Shown here one piece after another: positions 33,110-40,998 of a DNA stretch of 64,000 nt (its first letter is position 1; each line of letters begins with the position of its first letter). The stretch lies in the NCBI RefSeq assembly GCF_003026285.1, contig NZ_PYOD01000003.1:310001-374000 (forward strand), given 5' to 3'. This DNA comes from Photobacterium profundum (lineage in GTDB: Bacteria; Pseudomonadota; Gammaproteobacteria; Enterobacterales; Vibrionaceae). A model generated the notes under the pieces. It ran no database searches. It was not told where the DNA came from and saw only the letters and a list, made by a program, of their open reading frames with translations. Position numbers and translations under genes: made by a program.

Positions 33110-35161
33110 ATGAAACGTTTTCTTGCTTCATTGTGTCTGTTCATCACTTTATCTTTTGTTTCGACAAGTGTTTTTGCCTCAACCTTTATCGTGAGTCAAT
33201 GGCAATTAGGCTCTGGTTGTCAGGGGGTTTATGGTTCGTTAGAGGCGGTTAATAGTGCCTGTAAAGGTCAGAGTATTGGGCGCGGTAATGTTATTACTTA
33301 TGTACGGCTTTCTCGTCAAGATTTGTATTGTAATTTTAAGACGTCCAGTGGTGGTAATTCTTCCACGTCGTGCGGTTTCTTTCGTAGTAATGGTTCATGT
33401 CCCGATGGTCAGAAATTTAATTCATCGGGTAAATGTGCTGAGCCAGAGGAAGAATATTGTGATACAGCCGCGGGTCAAAATGCATTAAGTAGCGCGATCA
33501 GTGCCTGCATATCTAATCCCCCCGTTGGCTATGAAAACACTCATACCTATTCTTGCAGTAACGATGCGAAAGCTATTTTAGGCGGCTGTAATTCAAAGCC
33601 TATTGATAAGCCTTGTACGGGTGATGCCTGTGGTGGTTCAGGTTCTGGCGGTGACGGTGGAAATACTGGCGGTGGCTCAAGTGGTGGAGATGGTGGTTCT
33701 TCATCCGGTGGCGGCTCATCTGGCGGTGATGGTTCTGGCAATGGTGACGGAAACAAAGGCGAAAAAGGTGACAAGGGAGATAACGGCGATACAGGAGAAG
33801 CAGGCAAAGACGGTGTTGATGGTATCGATGGGGAAAAAGGAACTGACGGCATTGATGGTATTAATGGAAAAGATGGAATAAATGGGGCTGATGGTCGCGA
33901 TGGCGTTGACGGTTTAAATGGCTCAAATGGTCGTGACGGTGTTGATGGTGAACGTGGTGCATCGGGTAAAAATGGCATTGATGGTATTAATGGTTTGAAT
34001 GCCGAACCCGCTGACCTTCGACCTGTATTAAATAGCATTAGCAGTTTAAAGAGTTTTAATGCCAGTGAGTTTAATTCTGCTGCGGCAAGTCGTCGTAATT
34101 TAAGCTCTAGTCTTGATTCTATATCAGCGTTAACCAGTGGCTTGGGTGGCAATATTGATGCGCTGAAAGTCTCAAATAAAAATGCCCTATCCGATGTTAA
34201 AAATGCCACGGATAGCTTGGGCGCAAAAGCCGATGAACAAACGGCCTATCAAAAAATCATTGCCGACAAAATGGCTGAACTCAATGATAGTTTTGGTGTA
34301 GGTATTCCTGAGTTAGATAAGAAGTCAGAACGCAATAATCAGTTACTCGATGACATCAAAGCCATGACGGCAAAAAACAATACCGATTTAACTGACGCCA
34401 ATAAAGCCCAGTTAGATAAAGCCTTCGCGCAATTTGATGAAACCAAAAAACAAACCGACCTACTGGCGAATATAAAAGAATTAACCGCAGAACTCGGGGA
34501 TAACTCGGTCACGGATAACGAATTGAAGTCGGTGAATGACAAACTCGCCCAAATGAACAATCAATTAGGTTCGGGTAATAACAAGCTTGATGCGATTAAT
34601 GAAACATTAATTGTCAATGAATCCCAATCCTCAAAACGCACCGACCAATTATTAGCAGCCTTGGCAAACAGTGATGCTCAGGGTGAAAGTCGTTGGCGTG
34701 AATTACGTGACCAATACAAGCAAGGCAATGATGATTTAATCGATGCCGTTGGCGCTATTGGTGATGGTATTGAGGGCGCTATTGGTGAACAGACTGACCG
34801 CTTATTAGAGACGGGGTTAACGTCTGGCGGTGTGAATGGTACGGCATCAACATCGACGGGGATTGTTGAAGGCGTGATGGATGATGTGATTGATTCTGCT
34901 GTTGAGGTTATTGGTTCGGGGGCTGATGCCTTAGAGGTGAATGCAGGAACATTGGATTTCGTTGGGGCTTATTACGACGACTTGGTCGGTATTACAGGTG
35001 ATTGCAATGGGTTGAGTTTCGGTCCTCTTAAAGTGTCTTGCGCTCAGGTTAATCGGTTTAAAGAGTATTTTGGTTTCATTCTGTATTTTTTAACGGCCTT
35101 TACCCTATTCGATATTCTATTTACGGGCATTGTGCCTGATCCAAAACGAGCGGGGCTTTAA
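33110..35161 (+). CDS. pIII-like tip/adsorption protein with a collagen-like domain
   Basis: ATG at 33110 opens a signal peptide (MKRFLASLCLF ... VFA). 683 residues: a Cys-rich N-terminal domain (to about 170); a Gly/Ser linker (about 173-212); 28 continuous Gly-x-y triplets (about 213-296, for example GEKGDKGDNGDTGEA); a coiled-coil region (about 300-600); and one C-terminal membrane helix near FGFILYFLTAFTLFDILF. The layout is that of filamentous-phage pIII (receptor binding, flexible linker, membrane anchor), but the collagen-like stalk is unusual. It probably binds the host pilus or surface at infection. Confidence 0.8.
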   Translation: MKRFLASLCLFITLSFVSTSVFASTFIVSQWQLGSGCQGVYGSLEAVNSACKGQSIGRGNVITYVRLSRQDLYCNFKTSSGGNSSTSCGFFRSNGSCPDGQKFNSSGKCAEPEEEYCDTAAGQNALSSAISACISNPPVGYENTHTYSCSNDAKAILGGCNSKPIDKPCTGDACGGSGSGGDGGNTGGGSSGGDGGSSSGGGSSGGDGSGNGDGNKGEKGDKGDNGDTGEAGKDGVDGIDGEKGTDGIDGINGKDGINGADGRDGVDGLNGSNGRDGVDGERGASGKNGIDGINGLNAEPADLRPVLNSISSLKSFNASEFNSAAASRRNLSSSLDSISALTSGLGGNIDALKVSNKNALSDVKNATDSLGAKADEQTAYQKIIADKMAELNDSFGVGIPELDKKSERNNQLLDDIKAMTAKNNTDLTDANKAQLDKAFAQFDETKKQTDLLANIKELTAELGDNSVTDNELKSVNDKLAQMNNQLGSGNNKLDAINETLIVNESQSSKRTDQLLAALANSDAQGESRWRELRDQYKQGNDDLIDAVGAIGDGIEGAIGEQTDRLLETGLTSGGVNGTASTSTGIVEGVMDDVIDSAVEVIGSGADALEVNAGTLDFVGAYYDDLVGITGDCNGLSFGPLKVSCAQVNRFKEYFGFILYFLTAFTLFDILFTGIVPDPKRAGL

Positions 35162-35163
35162 TC

Positions 35164-35529
35164 ATGGTTGCGTTACTGCCTATTCTTGCGGGCATCGGGA
35201 CAGCGTTGCGACTACCTGCCCTTGTGTCGTCTATTTTTGCTGTGGCGATGTCCGTTTTTGGCTGGTTCTTAACGTGGTTTACGAAAAGAACGGCGATGAA
35301 TTTAACCATTATCGCTTTAGTGTCTGCGTTGGCGTTGGTCAACTTGCTTGCCTTGAAAGGGATTTTGTCGGGATTGTCGTATGTTCTCCCTCCAGGTATC
35401 TCTGAGGGGTTTGCCATGGTCATTCCTTCTAATGCGCCAGCTTGCCTTTCTGCTGTGTTTTCCGCTCGGGTTATTCGCTGGGTTTGGGAATGGAAAGCAT
35501 GGGCTATTGCTTGGATGAGTCACGTTTAA
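35164..35529 (+). CDS. Minor coat protein pVI-like (DUF2523 type)
   Basis: 121 residues, three hydrophobic segments (about 5-30, 44-70, 85-105), ending WEWKAWAIAWMSHV. It begins 3 bp after the tip-protein stop. Position between tip protein and Zot, size and topology match pVI of filamentous phages. Inner membrane before assembly, then virion end. Confidence 0.75.
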   Translation: MVALLPILAGIGTALRLPALVSSIFAVAMSVFGWFLTWFTKRTAMNLTIIALVSALALVNLLALKGILSGLSYVLPPGISEGFAMVIPSNAPACLSAVFSARVIRWVWEWKAWAIAWMSHV

Positions 35530-35538
35530 GGGGGCGTT

Positions 35539-36612
35539 ATGGCTGTTTATGTTGTAACAGGTAAATTGGGTGGCGGTAAGTCCATTATGTCAGTGGCGCG
35601 TATTCAGGAGCGCTTACAGAAAGGCTGCAAGGTCGCGACTAATCTGGATTTGAACTTGGTGGCATTGCTAGGACGAAAAGCCAAACAGAGTCGTGTGTTA
35701 CGCGTGCCTGATAAACCGTGTCTGGACGATTTACTTGCTATTGGTAAAGGTAACTCCACATTAGGCAAACCCATCTTTGATGAAAATAAAAACGGCTTAT
35801 TGGTGCTTGATGAGTGTGGTACTTGGTTTAATTCTCGGTCTTGGAATGACAAAGGACGGCAAGAGATTATTAACTGGCTGCTTCATGCGCGTAAATTAGG
35901 CTGGGATATTATTTTTATCGTTCAACACCTTTCAATCATTGATAAACAAGCCCGTTTAACCTTGGCTGAGCATGTGGTTTTTTGTAAGCGAACTGACCGT
36001 ATTATGATCCCGATTGTAGGTACGTTAATCAAAGCATTTACAGGTAATGCGGTTCGATTGCCCAAGGTACATATGGGTATTGTGAAATACGGTGATGAAC
36101 AAAATGCGCTCACGGTTGACCGTTGGAGTTGTTGGGGCGCGGGGTTGTATTCGGCTTACGATACACGACAAGTTTTCTCTCATAATTATGAGCATGGTGT
36201 GTTCTCGTACTTGCCACCTTATTACACCCATTACCGCTATCGCGTGCCAATGAATCTAAGGAATATCATGCGTATTACTCGTATTTATTTAAAAAAAGTT
36301 TCTCGCCCGTTGGCGTTCTTGGCGGGTATCACTGTCTCCTACTTCATTTTTGATTCAGGTGATGACGGGATTATCTCGCAAGCGGTTGCCAGTGTTGAAT
36401 CAGTCGATGTCTCAACGTACAAAAATTATAAGATCGTGTCTTATTCTAAAATGCCCAATGCCACACCTTTCTATACGCTTAAGCTCGACGATAAAACCAT
36501 TACCTCAGACACTCTCACGAAATTGGGATTAACCCTGACCAATGTGTCTCGCTGTCAGTTGAAGGTTACCAACCAAAAGCAAGAATCACTCTCTCTAACA
36601 TGTGGGCGCTAA
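35539..36612 (+). CDS. Assembly ATPase pI, Zot family
   Basis: 357 residues. Walker A is GKLGGGKS (about residues 8-15), Walker B is LLVLDECGTWFNSR (about 92-105). A membrane segment lies near residue 255 (LAFLAGITVSYFIF) and a periplasmic C-terminal tail follows. In filamentous phages this protein drives extrusion of the virion. The Zot name comes from cholera phage CTX; toxicity cannot be assumed. Its stop is 1 bp before the secretin start codon. Confidence 0.88.
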   Translation: MAVYVVTGKLGGGKSIMSVARIQERLQKGCKVATNLDLNLVALLGRKAKQSRVLRVPDKPCLDDLLAIGKGNSTLGKPIFDENKNGLLVLDECGTWFNSRSWNDKGRQEIINWLLHARKLGWDIIFIVQHLSIIDKQARLTLAEHVVFCKRTDRIMIPIVGTLIKAFTGNAVRLPKVHMGIVKYGDEQNALTVDRWSCWGAGLYSAYDTRQVFSHNYEHGVFSYLPPYYTHYRYRVPMNLRNIMRITRIYLKKVSRPLAFLAGITVSYFIFDSGDDGIISQAVASVESVDVSTYKNYKIVSYSKMPNATPFYTLKLDDKTITSDTLTKLGLTLTNVSRCQLKVTNQKQESLSLTCGR

Positions 36613-36613
36613 T

Positions 36614-37834
36614 ATGAAACGTTTCTTTTTCCTTGTTGCTCTAGTTCTTGCCCTGCCCGTTAATGCCAAGTTAATTGACGGATTTGAGGCACACAATATG
36701 CCAATCACTGAATTTGTCGATTGGTACTCTGATGCGCTGAAATTGAATGTGATTGTTGATGATGGTGTTAAGGGCGCGGTGTCCTTCTCTGCACCCGAAT
36801 TAGATACGACTGACTTTCAGCCTTTTGTTGATGCGGTACTGGTTTCAAATGGTTTTAAGATGACACCGGATGACGGTTTTTACCGTTTGTCACTGGTCGG
36901 TATCAGTGATTCTAATAAAGATGAAAAGCTGGTTATCGTACCGCCAGTGACGAAATTCTATGATTTGAACTATGTTGAAAACGTTAAGATAAGTGACTTA
37001 ATTCAATCGGTGTTGACCGCTTATTCAAAGAATACAGGTGAGATGCAAACGGCCTACTCGGTGATTACCTTACCCAATATCAACTCGATGATTGTTACGG
37101 GGTCACCTTCTCAACTGACGCAAATTGATAATCTGATTAAGCGTGTTGATGTCAGGCGTAAACAAGTGTTGATTGATGCGGTTGTGATGGATACCCGTCT
37201 TGGTGACAGTGAATCTATTGGCGTGAGTTTGGATGTGCTGTTAGAAGGCGCTGGATTTCGTTTAATCTCTAATCCTGTGGCATCGATTAAGGAATCGTTT
37301 AAAGGTGGCAATATTATTTATGATAAAGGTGATGTGAGTGCTTTGGTGACGGCCATTACGCAAAACCAGAATACTAAGCTCTTATCTAAACCGTATCTGT
37401 TGGTGATGGACAGAGAAAAAGGCGCTATCAACGTCGGTCAGAACGTGCCCTTTTTAGTCTCTACTGAAACCTCTAACAATGGTTCGTTAGTGCAGAAAAT
37501 AGAACGGCAAAATGTCGGGCTGGGTTTGAGTGTTGTGCCGCATATAGTGAATGATTCGGTGGTGCTAGCCATAAATCAAACATCATCGAGCGTGTCAGAC
37601 AGTGATATCGCCTCTGATATTATTACCAACAATCGAGAAATTAATACGGTTGTGCAAGTGCTCGATGGTCAGTCTATTATCTTGGGTGGTTTGGTATCGG
37701 ATGAATCGAGAAAATCAGAATCTGGTGTACCGCTATTGAAAGATATACCGTGGATTGGGGGCTTATTTAGAACAACTTCTGATAAGTCGGTAAGCTCTCA
37801 AATGTCCGTGTTAATCAAGGTGACGGTGATATAA
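36614..37834 (+). CDS. Phage-encoded secretin (pIV-like)
   Basis: ATG at 36614 (an upstream GTG at 36602 overlaps the Zot gene) opens a signal peptide ending LPVNA. 406 residues: N0-type domain (about 20-100), an N1/KH-type domain (about 110-180, with NSMIVTGSPSQLTQIDNLIK), and the secretin core with VPFLVS, VGLGLSVVPHI and DGQSIILGGLVSDE ... VPLLKDIPWIGGLFR. It forms the outer-membrane exit pore. Many Vibrio filamentous phages lack it and use host EpsD, so this phage carries its own export channel. Confidence 0.9.
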   Translation: MKRFFFLVALVLALPVNAKLIDGFEAHNMPITEFVDWYSDALKLNVIVDDGVKGAVSFSAPELDTTDFQPFVDAVLVSNGFKMTPDDGFYRLSLVGISDSNKDEKLVIVPPVTKFYDLNYVENVKISDLIQSVLTAYSKNTGEMQTAYSVITLPNINSMIVTGSPSQLTQIDNLIKRVDVRRKQVLIDAVVMDTRLGDSESIGVSLDVLLEGAGFRLISNPVASIKESFKGGNIIYDKGDVSALVTAITQNQNTKLLSKPYLLVMDREKGAINVGQNVPFLVSTETSNNGSLVQKIERQNVGLGLSVVPHIVNDSVVLAINQTSSSVSDSDIASDIITNNREINTVVQVLDGQSIILGGLVSDESRKSESGVPLLKDIPWIGGLFRTTSDKSVSSQMSVLIKVTVI

Positions 37835-37982
37835 AACCACCGCACAATGTTGAGTGGTTGACTGCCCCATGGCGCAGCCATATAAGACCACTCTCTATAA
37901 TCCAATTTTTCGGCATAGTTAGCTGGTCGAAACCGCTACTGACTCAAAAATCCACATAACCGCCCTTCACACTGCTAAGCTG

Positions 37983-38011
37983 CTTTTGCTTTTGCTTTTG
38001 CTTTTGCTTTT
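37983..38011. repeat. Tandem hexanucleotide CTTTTG
   Basis: Four full copies of CTTTTG plus CTTTT, flanked by GCTAAGCTG and TAGCTAGA. The related segment at 38680-38705 has just one copy plus a partial, so the expansion is specific to this place. Confidence 0.85.
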
Positions 38012-38070
38012 AGCTAGACCACTAAACCTTTGATTTTTTATATCACCCCTTCTGGTGTCTTCTAAGCTAA

Positions 38071-38164
38071 ATCATATGCATTACCGTTCAAAGTGTTTAT
38101 GTATGTATTAGTAAACATAAGGAACTAGAATGAAAGACTGTGATTAATAAGAAGCTTAGTGTTG
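38071..38164 (+). repeat. Diverged repeat, copy 1 (paired with 39386-39492)
   Basis: Shared blocks with the second copy, in the same order: ATCATATGCATT, ACATAAnGAnCTAGAATG, and GCTnAGTGT. Spacing differs in the middle. The two copies bracket the two cargo genes at the right end of the prophage. Confidence 0.6.
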
Positions 38165-38231
38165 TTATGAGATGCATAATTTTAGATCGTTGAATTCACT
38201 GTTTACTACAAATCTATTAAAAAGGTTTTGT

Positions 38232-38636
38232 ATGAGAGAAAAATTTCCAGATTCAGAGAAGCTAAAAATATTAGTGGCAGCACTTGAACGCTATCAAGCT
38301 AATTATAATACAAGTGCTTATTCTACAATGGGTTTTTGGTTAATAGGACTAGGTTGGCTTTTTACTTCTTCTTCAGCTCGTGAATTTATTGCATGCCATG
38401 AATACTTGAGATTAGCTGCAATCGCTTTTATTTGGATAAATTTGATCTTGTTTTCATATGGCAGTTATCGTGTTTATAGAATATCAAACAGGCTGTATCA
38501 GAAGTTAAACAATTGGGAATATGCTAAGGGGACATTTGAACACGCTAAGATGCCATTAGCATCTATTGTGCTTTATTCTTTAATTATGAGTTTAGTTGTT
38601 TTTTTGATTACCGCTGTATTATGCACGTTAGCCTAG
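38232..38636 (+). CDS. Cargo membrane protein of the prophage, 134 aa
   Basis: ATG at 38232 is preferred (AAAAGG 8 bp upstream); a frame 60 bp longer exists. The protein has an N-terminal charged helix (EKLKILVAALERYQ) and three membrane helices (about residues 32-50, 63-84, 108-132). I see no resemblance to phage structural proteins. Possible superinfection or host-modifying factor; function unknown. Confidence 0.6.
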   Translation: MREKFPDSEKLKILVAALERYQANYNTSAYSTMGFWLIGLGWLFTSSSAREFIACHEYLRLAAIAFIWINLILFSYGSYRVYRISNRLYQKLNNWEYAKGTFEHAKMPLASIVLYSLIMSLVVFLITAVLCTLA

Positions 38637-38711
38637 CTGAAGCTTCAAGGGTGATGCCACTTGAGTGGTTAACCTTCAAAGCTAAGCCGCTTTTGCTTTT
38701 AGCTAGATAAT

Positions 38712-39170
38712 TTATTTGTAGAGTATGGAGTACATGACATTTGTTGAATTTGTAACGCTGATAGATCCTCCATCTACAGATTGTGGCCTTACAGAACCAA
38801 AATCGGTGTTTTCGATAAGTATACGGTAGTCACCAGATTCTAGTTTAATCCAACCTGACTCTGTTAGATTATCTGGAACTGGTGAAAATTTAACAATTGA
38901 TATTAACGTTGCACTCGCAAAGTCATTTGTCTGTGTTTCATCTTCCCAGTTTTTGTATTCTGCTTCTGTAATGATGAATGCTTCTGATGGGACGTTATTC
39001 AGTAAACTAACTTTGACGTTAACTTGCTGGTTGCCGTCTACATTGAACTGCGTTGAAAAGTATTCATTCTTCTTGATAAGCACTGAATCTAATTCTTTCA
39101 CATCGTCATTACTATCGCAGCCTAGTAATGTTGTTGATAGAAGTGATAGTAAAATTAGTCGTTTTAACAT
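38712..39170 (-). CDS. Small lipoprotein, cargo of the prophage
   Basis: 152 residues with lipoprotein signal MLKRLILLSLLSTTLLGC, where Cys18 would be lipidated. The rest is beta-rich and acidic (DGNQQVNVKVSLLNNVPSEA). ATG has AAAAGG 9 bp upstream. It is transcribed against the phage genes. An envelope protein that blocks related phages is a reasonable guess; family unknown. Confidence 0.65.
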   Translation of the reverse strand: MLKRLILLSLLSTTLLGCDSNDDVKELDSVLIKKNEYFSTQFNVDGNQQVNVKVSLLNNVPSEAFIITEAEYKNWEDETQTNDFASATLISIVKFSPVPDNLTESGWIKLESGDYRILIENTDFGSVRPQSVDGGSISVTNSTNVMYSILYK

Positions 39171-39385
39171 GATTCAAATGCCTTTTTAGATGATTTTCAG
39201 CTATTTAACCACACTTGAAATGCTTTTTCCATTTGCGCATATATGTAAAAAAACGCATGTGAAAATATGCTTGTTCTCTTCTATGCCTTTCAAGCCAAAA
39301 TTTTCACTTTCCACACAACTAAAGGCATGATTTTAGATGTTTGGCACTTAAATTATAACGAATCTGAATTGATAATATGATCAAT

Positions 39386-39492
39386 ATCATATGCATTGAT
39401 TTTGGTAATTAACTTTCAGACACATTCTGTATTATTTCCCATACATAACGAGCTAGAATGGCAGTCAGTGAGCGTTAAGAGGCTAAGTGTGG
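39386..39492 (+). repeat. Diverged repeat, copy 2
   Basis: Partner of 38071-38164. It contains ATCATATGCATT, ACATAACGAGCTAGAATG and GGCTAAGTGTGG. It ends 24 bp before the right dif-like site. The gene-free stretch 39171-39515 holds little else. Confidence 0.6.
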
Positions 39493-39515
39493 TGTTTTGC
39501 CCTGCTAAGTCGGCT

Positions 39516-39543
39516 ATTTAACGTAATAGCTATAATGCGTACC
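39516..39543. other. dif-like site, right boundary of the inovirus (attR)
   Basis: ATTTAACGTAA (XerD-type arm, 10 of 11 as at the left site), 6 bp TAGCTA, TAATGCGTACC (XerC-type arm, 10 of 11 as at the left). Same orientation as 29630-29657, as expected for sites flanking an XerCD-integrated phage. Confidence 0.72.
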
Positions 39544-39637
39544 GGAGGTGTAGCCGCAAAGCTAAAGTGTCCTGTTTTTTCAATGGTGATCAGTATCTAT
39601 CTGATCTGTGTGAGATTAACAAACTATGTTGATAACG

Positions 39638-39909
39638 ATGAATGATGGCCTTTGGGTACCCGTAAACCAAACGCAAGCCACGAAATTTACCACCGTCGTG
39701 ATTGCCTGGGTGAATTGATCCAAATAGATGGCTCACACCATGACTGGTTTGAAGATCGTAGCGATAAATGCTGCCGACTTGTTTACATTGATGACACCAC
39801 TGGGCGTTTAATGAACTTGCGCTTCAGTGAGACGAAATCTGCCTTTAACTACATGGTAACTACTCGCGAATACATTGAGCAGATGCATAAAAAAACCCGC
39901 GACCTATAG
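39638..39909 (+). pseudogene. ISNCY-type (IS1202-like) transposase fragment
   Basis: Reads MNDGLWVPV, then after a frame change NASHEIYHRRDCLGELIQID, GSHHDWFED and RLVYIDDTTGRLMNLRF, the DDE core start of ISNCY transposases. It breaks off after EYIEQMHK. Both ends of the element are missing. It lies about 95 bp right of the attR, outside the prophage. Confidence 0.65.
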
Positions 39910-39947
39910 CTTTACGGGCTAAAAGAATTAGGCCTAACACACAGAAT

Positions 39948-40079
39948 TTAATGAAGAACTGGCTCAATGACAACCACACCACAAACACATGTAACGATCT
40001 CCCGTTCCTCATCGACTAAAAAGTCTTCGTCTTGCCCACACTCTGGACAAGGTTTAAACTCAATTTTAATACCATACAT
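39948..40079 (-). CDS. 43-residue zinc-ribbon protein
   Basis: ATG at 40079 has AAGGA 6 bp upstream. The product has CPECG (about residue 11) and CVCG (about residue 33), a minimal zinc ribbon reminiscent of TFIIB-type N-termini, with a very acidic middle (DEDFLVDEEREIV). A hydrophobic micro-ORF ends just upstream. Function unknown; too short for most automated calls. Confidence 0.55.
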   Translation of the reverse strand: MYGIKIEFKPCPECGQDEDFLVDEEREIVTCVCGVVVIEPVLH

Positions 40080-40088
40080 ACCGAATCC

Positions 40089-40178
40089 TTAATTAGCGCC
40101 TAAGAGTATAAGTAGCACGAACATAGCAATACTAGAAAAGGTTAATAAACACGCTACTGCTATCGATGTAACTATCAC
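40089..40178 (-). CDS. Possible 29-residue membrane peptide
   Basis: GTG at 40178 to TAA 40089-40091 encodes MIVTSIAVACLLTFSSIAMF followed by VLLILLGAN, one hydrophobic helix. It overlaps the ribosome site of the zinc-ribbon gene, so translation could be coupled. Start choice is uncertain. Confidence 0.3.
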   Translation of the reverse strand: MIVTSIAVACLLTFSSIAMFVLLILLGAN

Positions 40179-40469
40179 ACAACCATACAGTTCGCCATAC
40201 CATATATTGATATCCTCTCATAAGAAGGCAATAATTGACAATAAACATATTGTCTTTTGCATCATCTCATACGCATATTGCTCCTGCCCACGTGCCACTT
40301 TTTTAATTATTATCGTCGTTAGTTTAAGGCTGTTAATATTAACCGAGGTTCATATCTCGTTAGAAGCCTTGAAGCTAATCACCAAGCATATTTCACACAC
40401 AGAATTAGTTGTACTTATTATTGTACAATAATATACTATTCCTAAATAAACACACCAAAGGTGAATTAA

Positions 40470-40742
40470 ATGGAAATCTACACTTACTCAGAAGCTCGAC
40501 AAAACCTGAAGTCTGTAATGGATAAAGTTGAATCAAACTGTGAAGAAGCAATCATTCATCGTCGTGACGGTGAGAATATGGTTCTAATGAGCGAGTCAGA
40601 ATACAACGGCTGGATTGAGACAATGAGAATTTACTCAAACCCTGCTCAACGCAAGCACATTGAAGAGTCTATCGAGCAATTCAAATCTGGTGATGTAAGT
40701 GTCTTCTCGCTTGAAGAACTTGAGCGATTATCTAATGACTAG
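40470..40742 (+). CDS. yefM: YefM/Phd-family antitoxin
   Basis: 90 residues. The N-terminal domain MEIYTYSEARQNLKSVMDKV is the DNA-binding fold of YefM/Phd antitoxins; MVLMSESEYNGWIET follows, and the C-terminal tail (SGDVSVFSLEEL) would bind and mask the toxin. AAAGGTG ribosome site. It overlaps the toxin start by 8 bp, the usual order. The pair autoregulates its own operon by binding upstream of this gene. Confidence 0.9.
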   Translation: MEIYTYSEARQNLKSVMDKVESNCEEAIIHRRDGENMVLMSESEYNGWIETMRIYSNPAQRKHIEESIEQFKSGDVSVFSLEELERLSND

Positions 40743-40998
40743 GCTTATAGCATTCAGTGTCAAATCGCTTGCTGACTATAACGAATGGGCATTAATGGAC
40801 AAAAAGGTGTTCAAACGCATTGGTAAGCTAATTGTATCTATCCTTCGCGACCCATACCAAGGTGAAGGAAAGCCAGAACCACTCAAACACAATCTGTCTG
40901 GTTATTGGTCGCGTCGAATAACGCAAGAGCACAGGTTGGTTTACCAAGTAACCGAAACCCACATAAACATAGTCTCATGCAAAGAGCATTACAGCTAA
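40735..40998 (+). CDS. yoeB: YoeB-family mRNA interferase toxin
   Basis: 87 residues; ATG at 40735, within the end of the antitoxin gene. Conserved YoeB features: DYNEWALMDKKVFKRI, the core GKPEPLKHNLSGYWSRRI (about residues 46-63), EHRLVYQV, and C-terminal KEHYS with the catalytic His. It cuts mRNA on the ribosome when released from YefM. Complete, probably active. Confidence 0.92.
   Translation: MTRLIAFSVKSLADYNEWALMDKKVFKRIGKLIVSILRDPYQGEGKPEPLKHNLSGYWSRRITQEHRLVYQVTETHINIVSCKEHYS

Larger units (their letters stand above)
37835..38231 (+). other. Gene-free stretch after the secretin, with repeats
   Basis: About 400 bp. It contains a GAGTGGTT...GAGTGGTTGAC-type segment and TTTTAGCTAGA that recur at 38655-38710, the (CTTTTG) repeat at 37983-38011, and a copy of a longer repeat (38071-38164) shared with 39386-39492. 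Confidence 0.5.
29641..39530 (+). mobile_element. Inovirus (filamentous phage) prophage, about 9.9 kb
   Basis: Bounded by two dif-like sites in the same orientation. Contents in order: divergent repressor, replication initiator, ssDNA-binding protein, two small membrane proteins, major coat protein, terminator, tip protein, pVI, pI/Zot, secretin, two cargo genes. No integrase gene is present, fitting use of host XerCD recombinases. All structural genes are open, so it may be functional. Confidence 0.82.

Noticed and set aside
33547..34209. Long minus-strand frame of 220 codons, rich in Pro and Ser, over the tip-protein gene
   Set aside because: It is the antisense reading of the collagen-like Gly-x-y repeats, where GGN codons give Pro/Ser/Thr on the other strand. 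No ribosome site; the + strand gene has signal peptide and anchor.
35539..36612. Zonula occludens toxin as virulence factor
   Set aside because: The Walker motifs, membrane segment and gene order show a phage assembly ATPase; there is no evidence for the toxin fragment or for a neighbouring ctxAB or ace-type virulence set.
40207..40431. 74-codon + strand frame upstream of yefM
   Set aside because: AT-rich, no ribosome site, overlaps the small minus-strand genes and the yefM promoter; composition is not protein-like.
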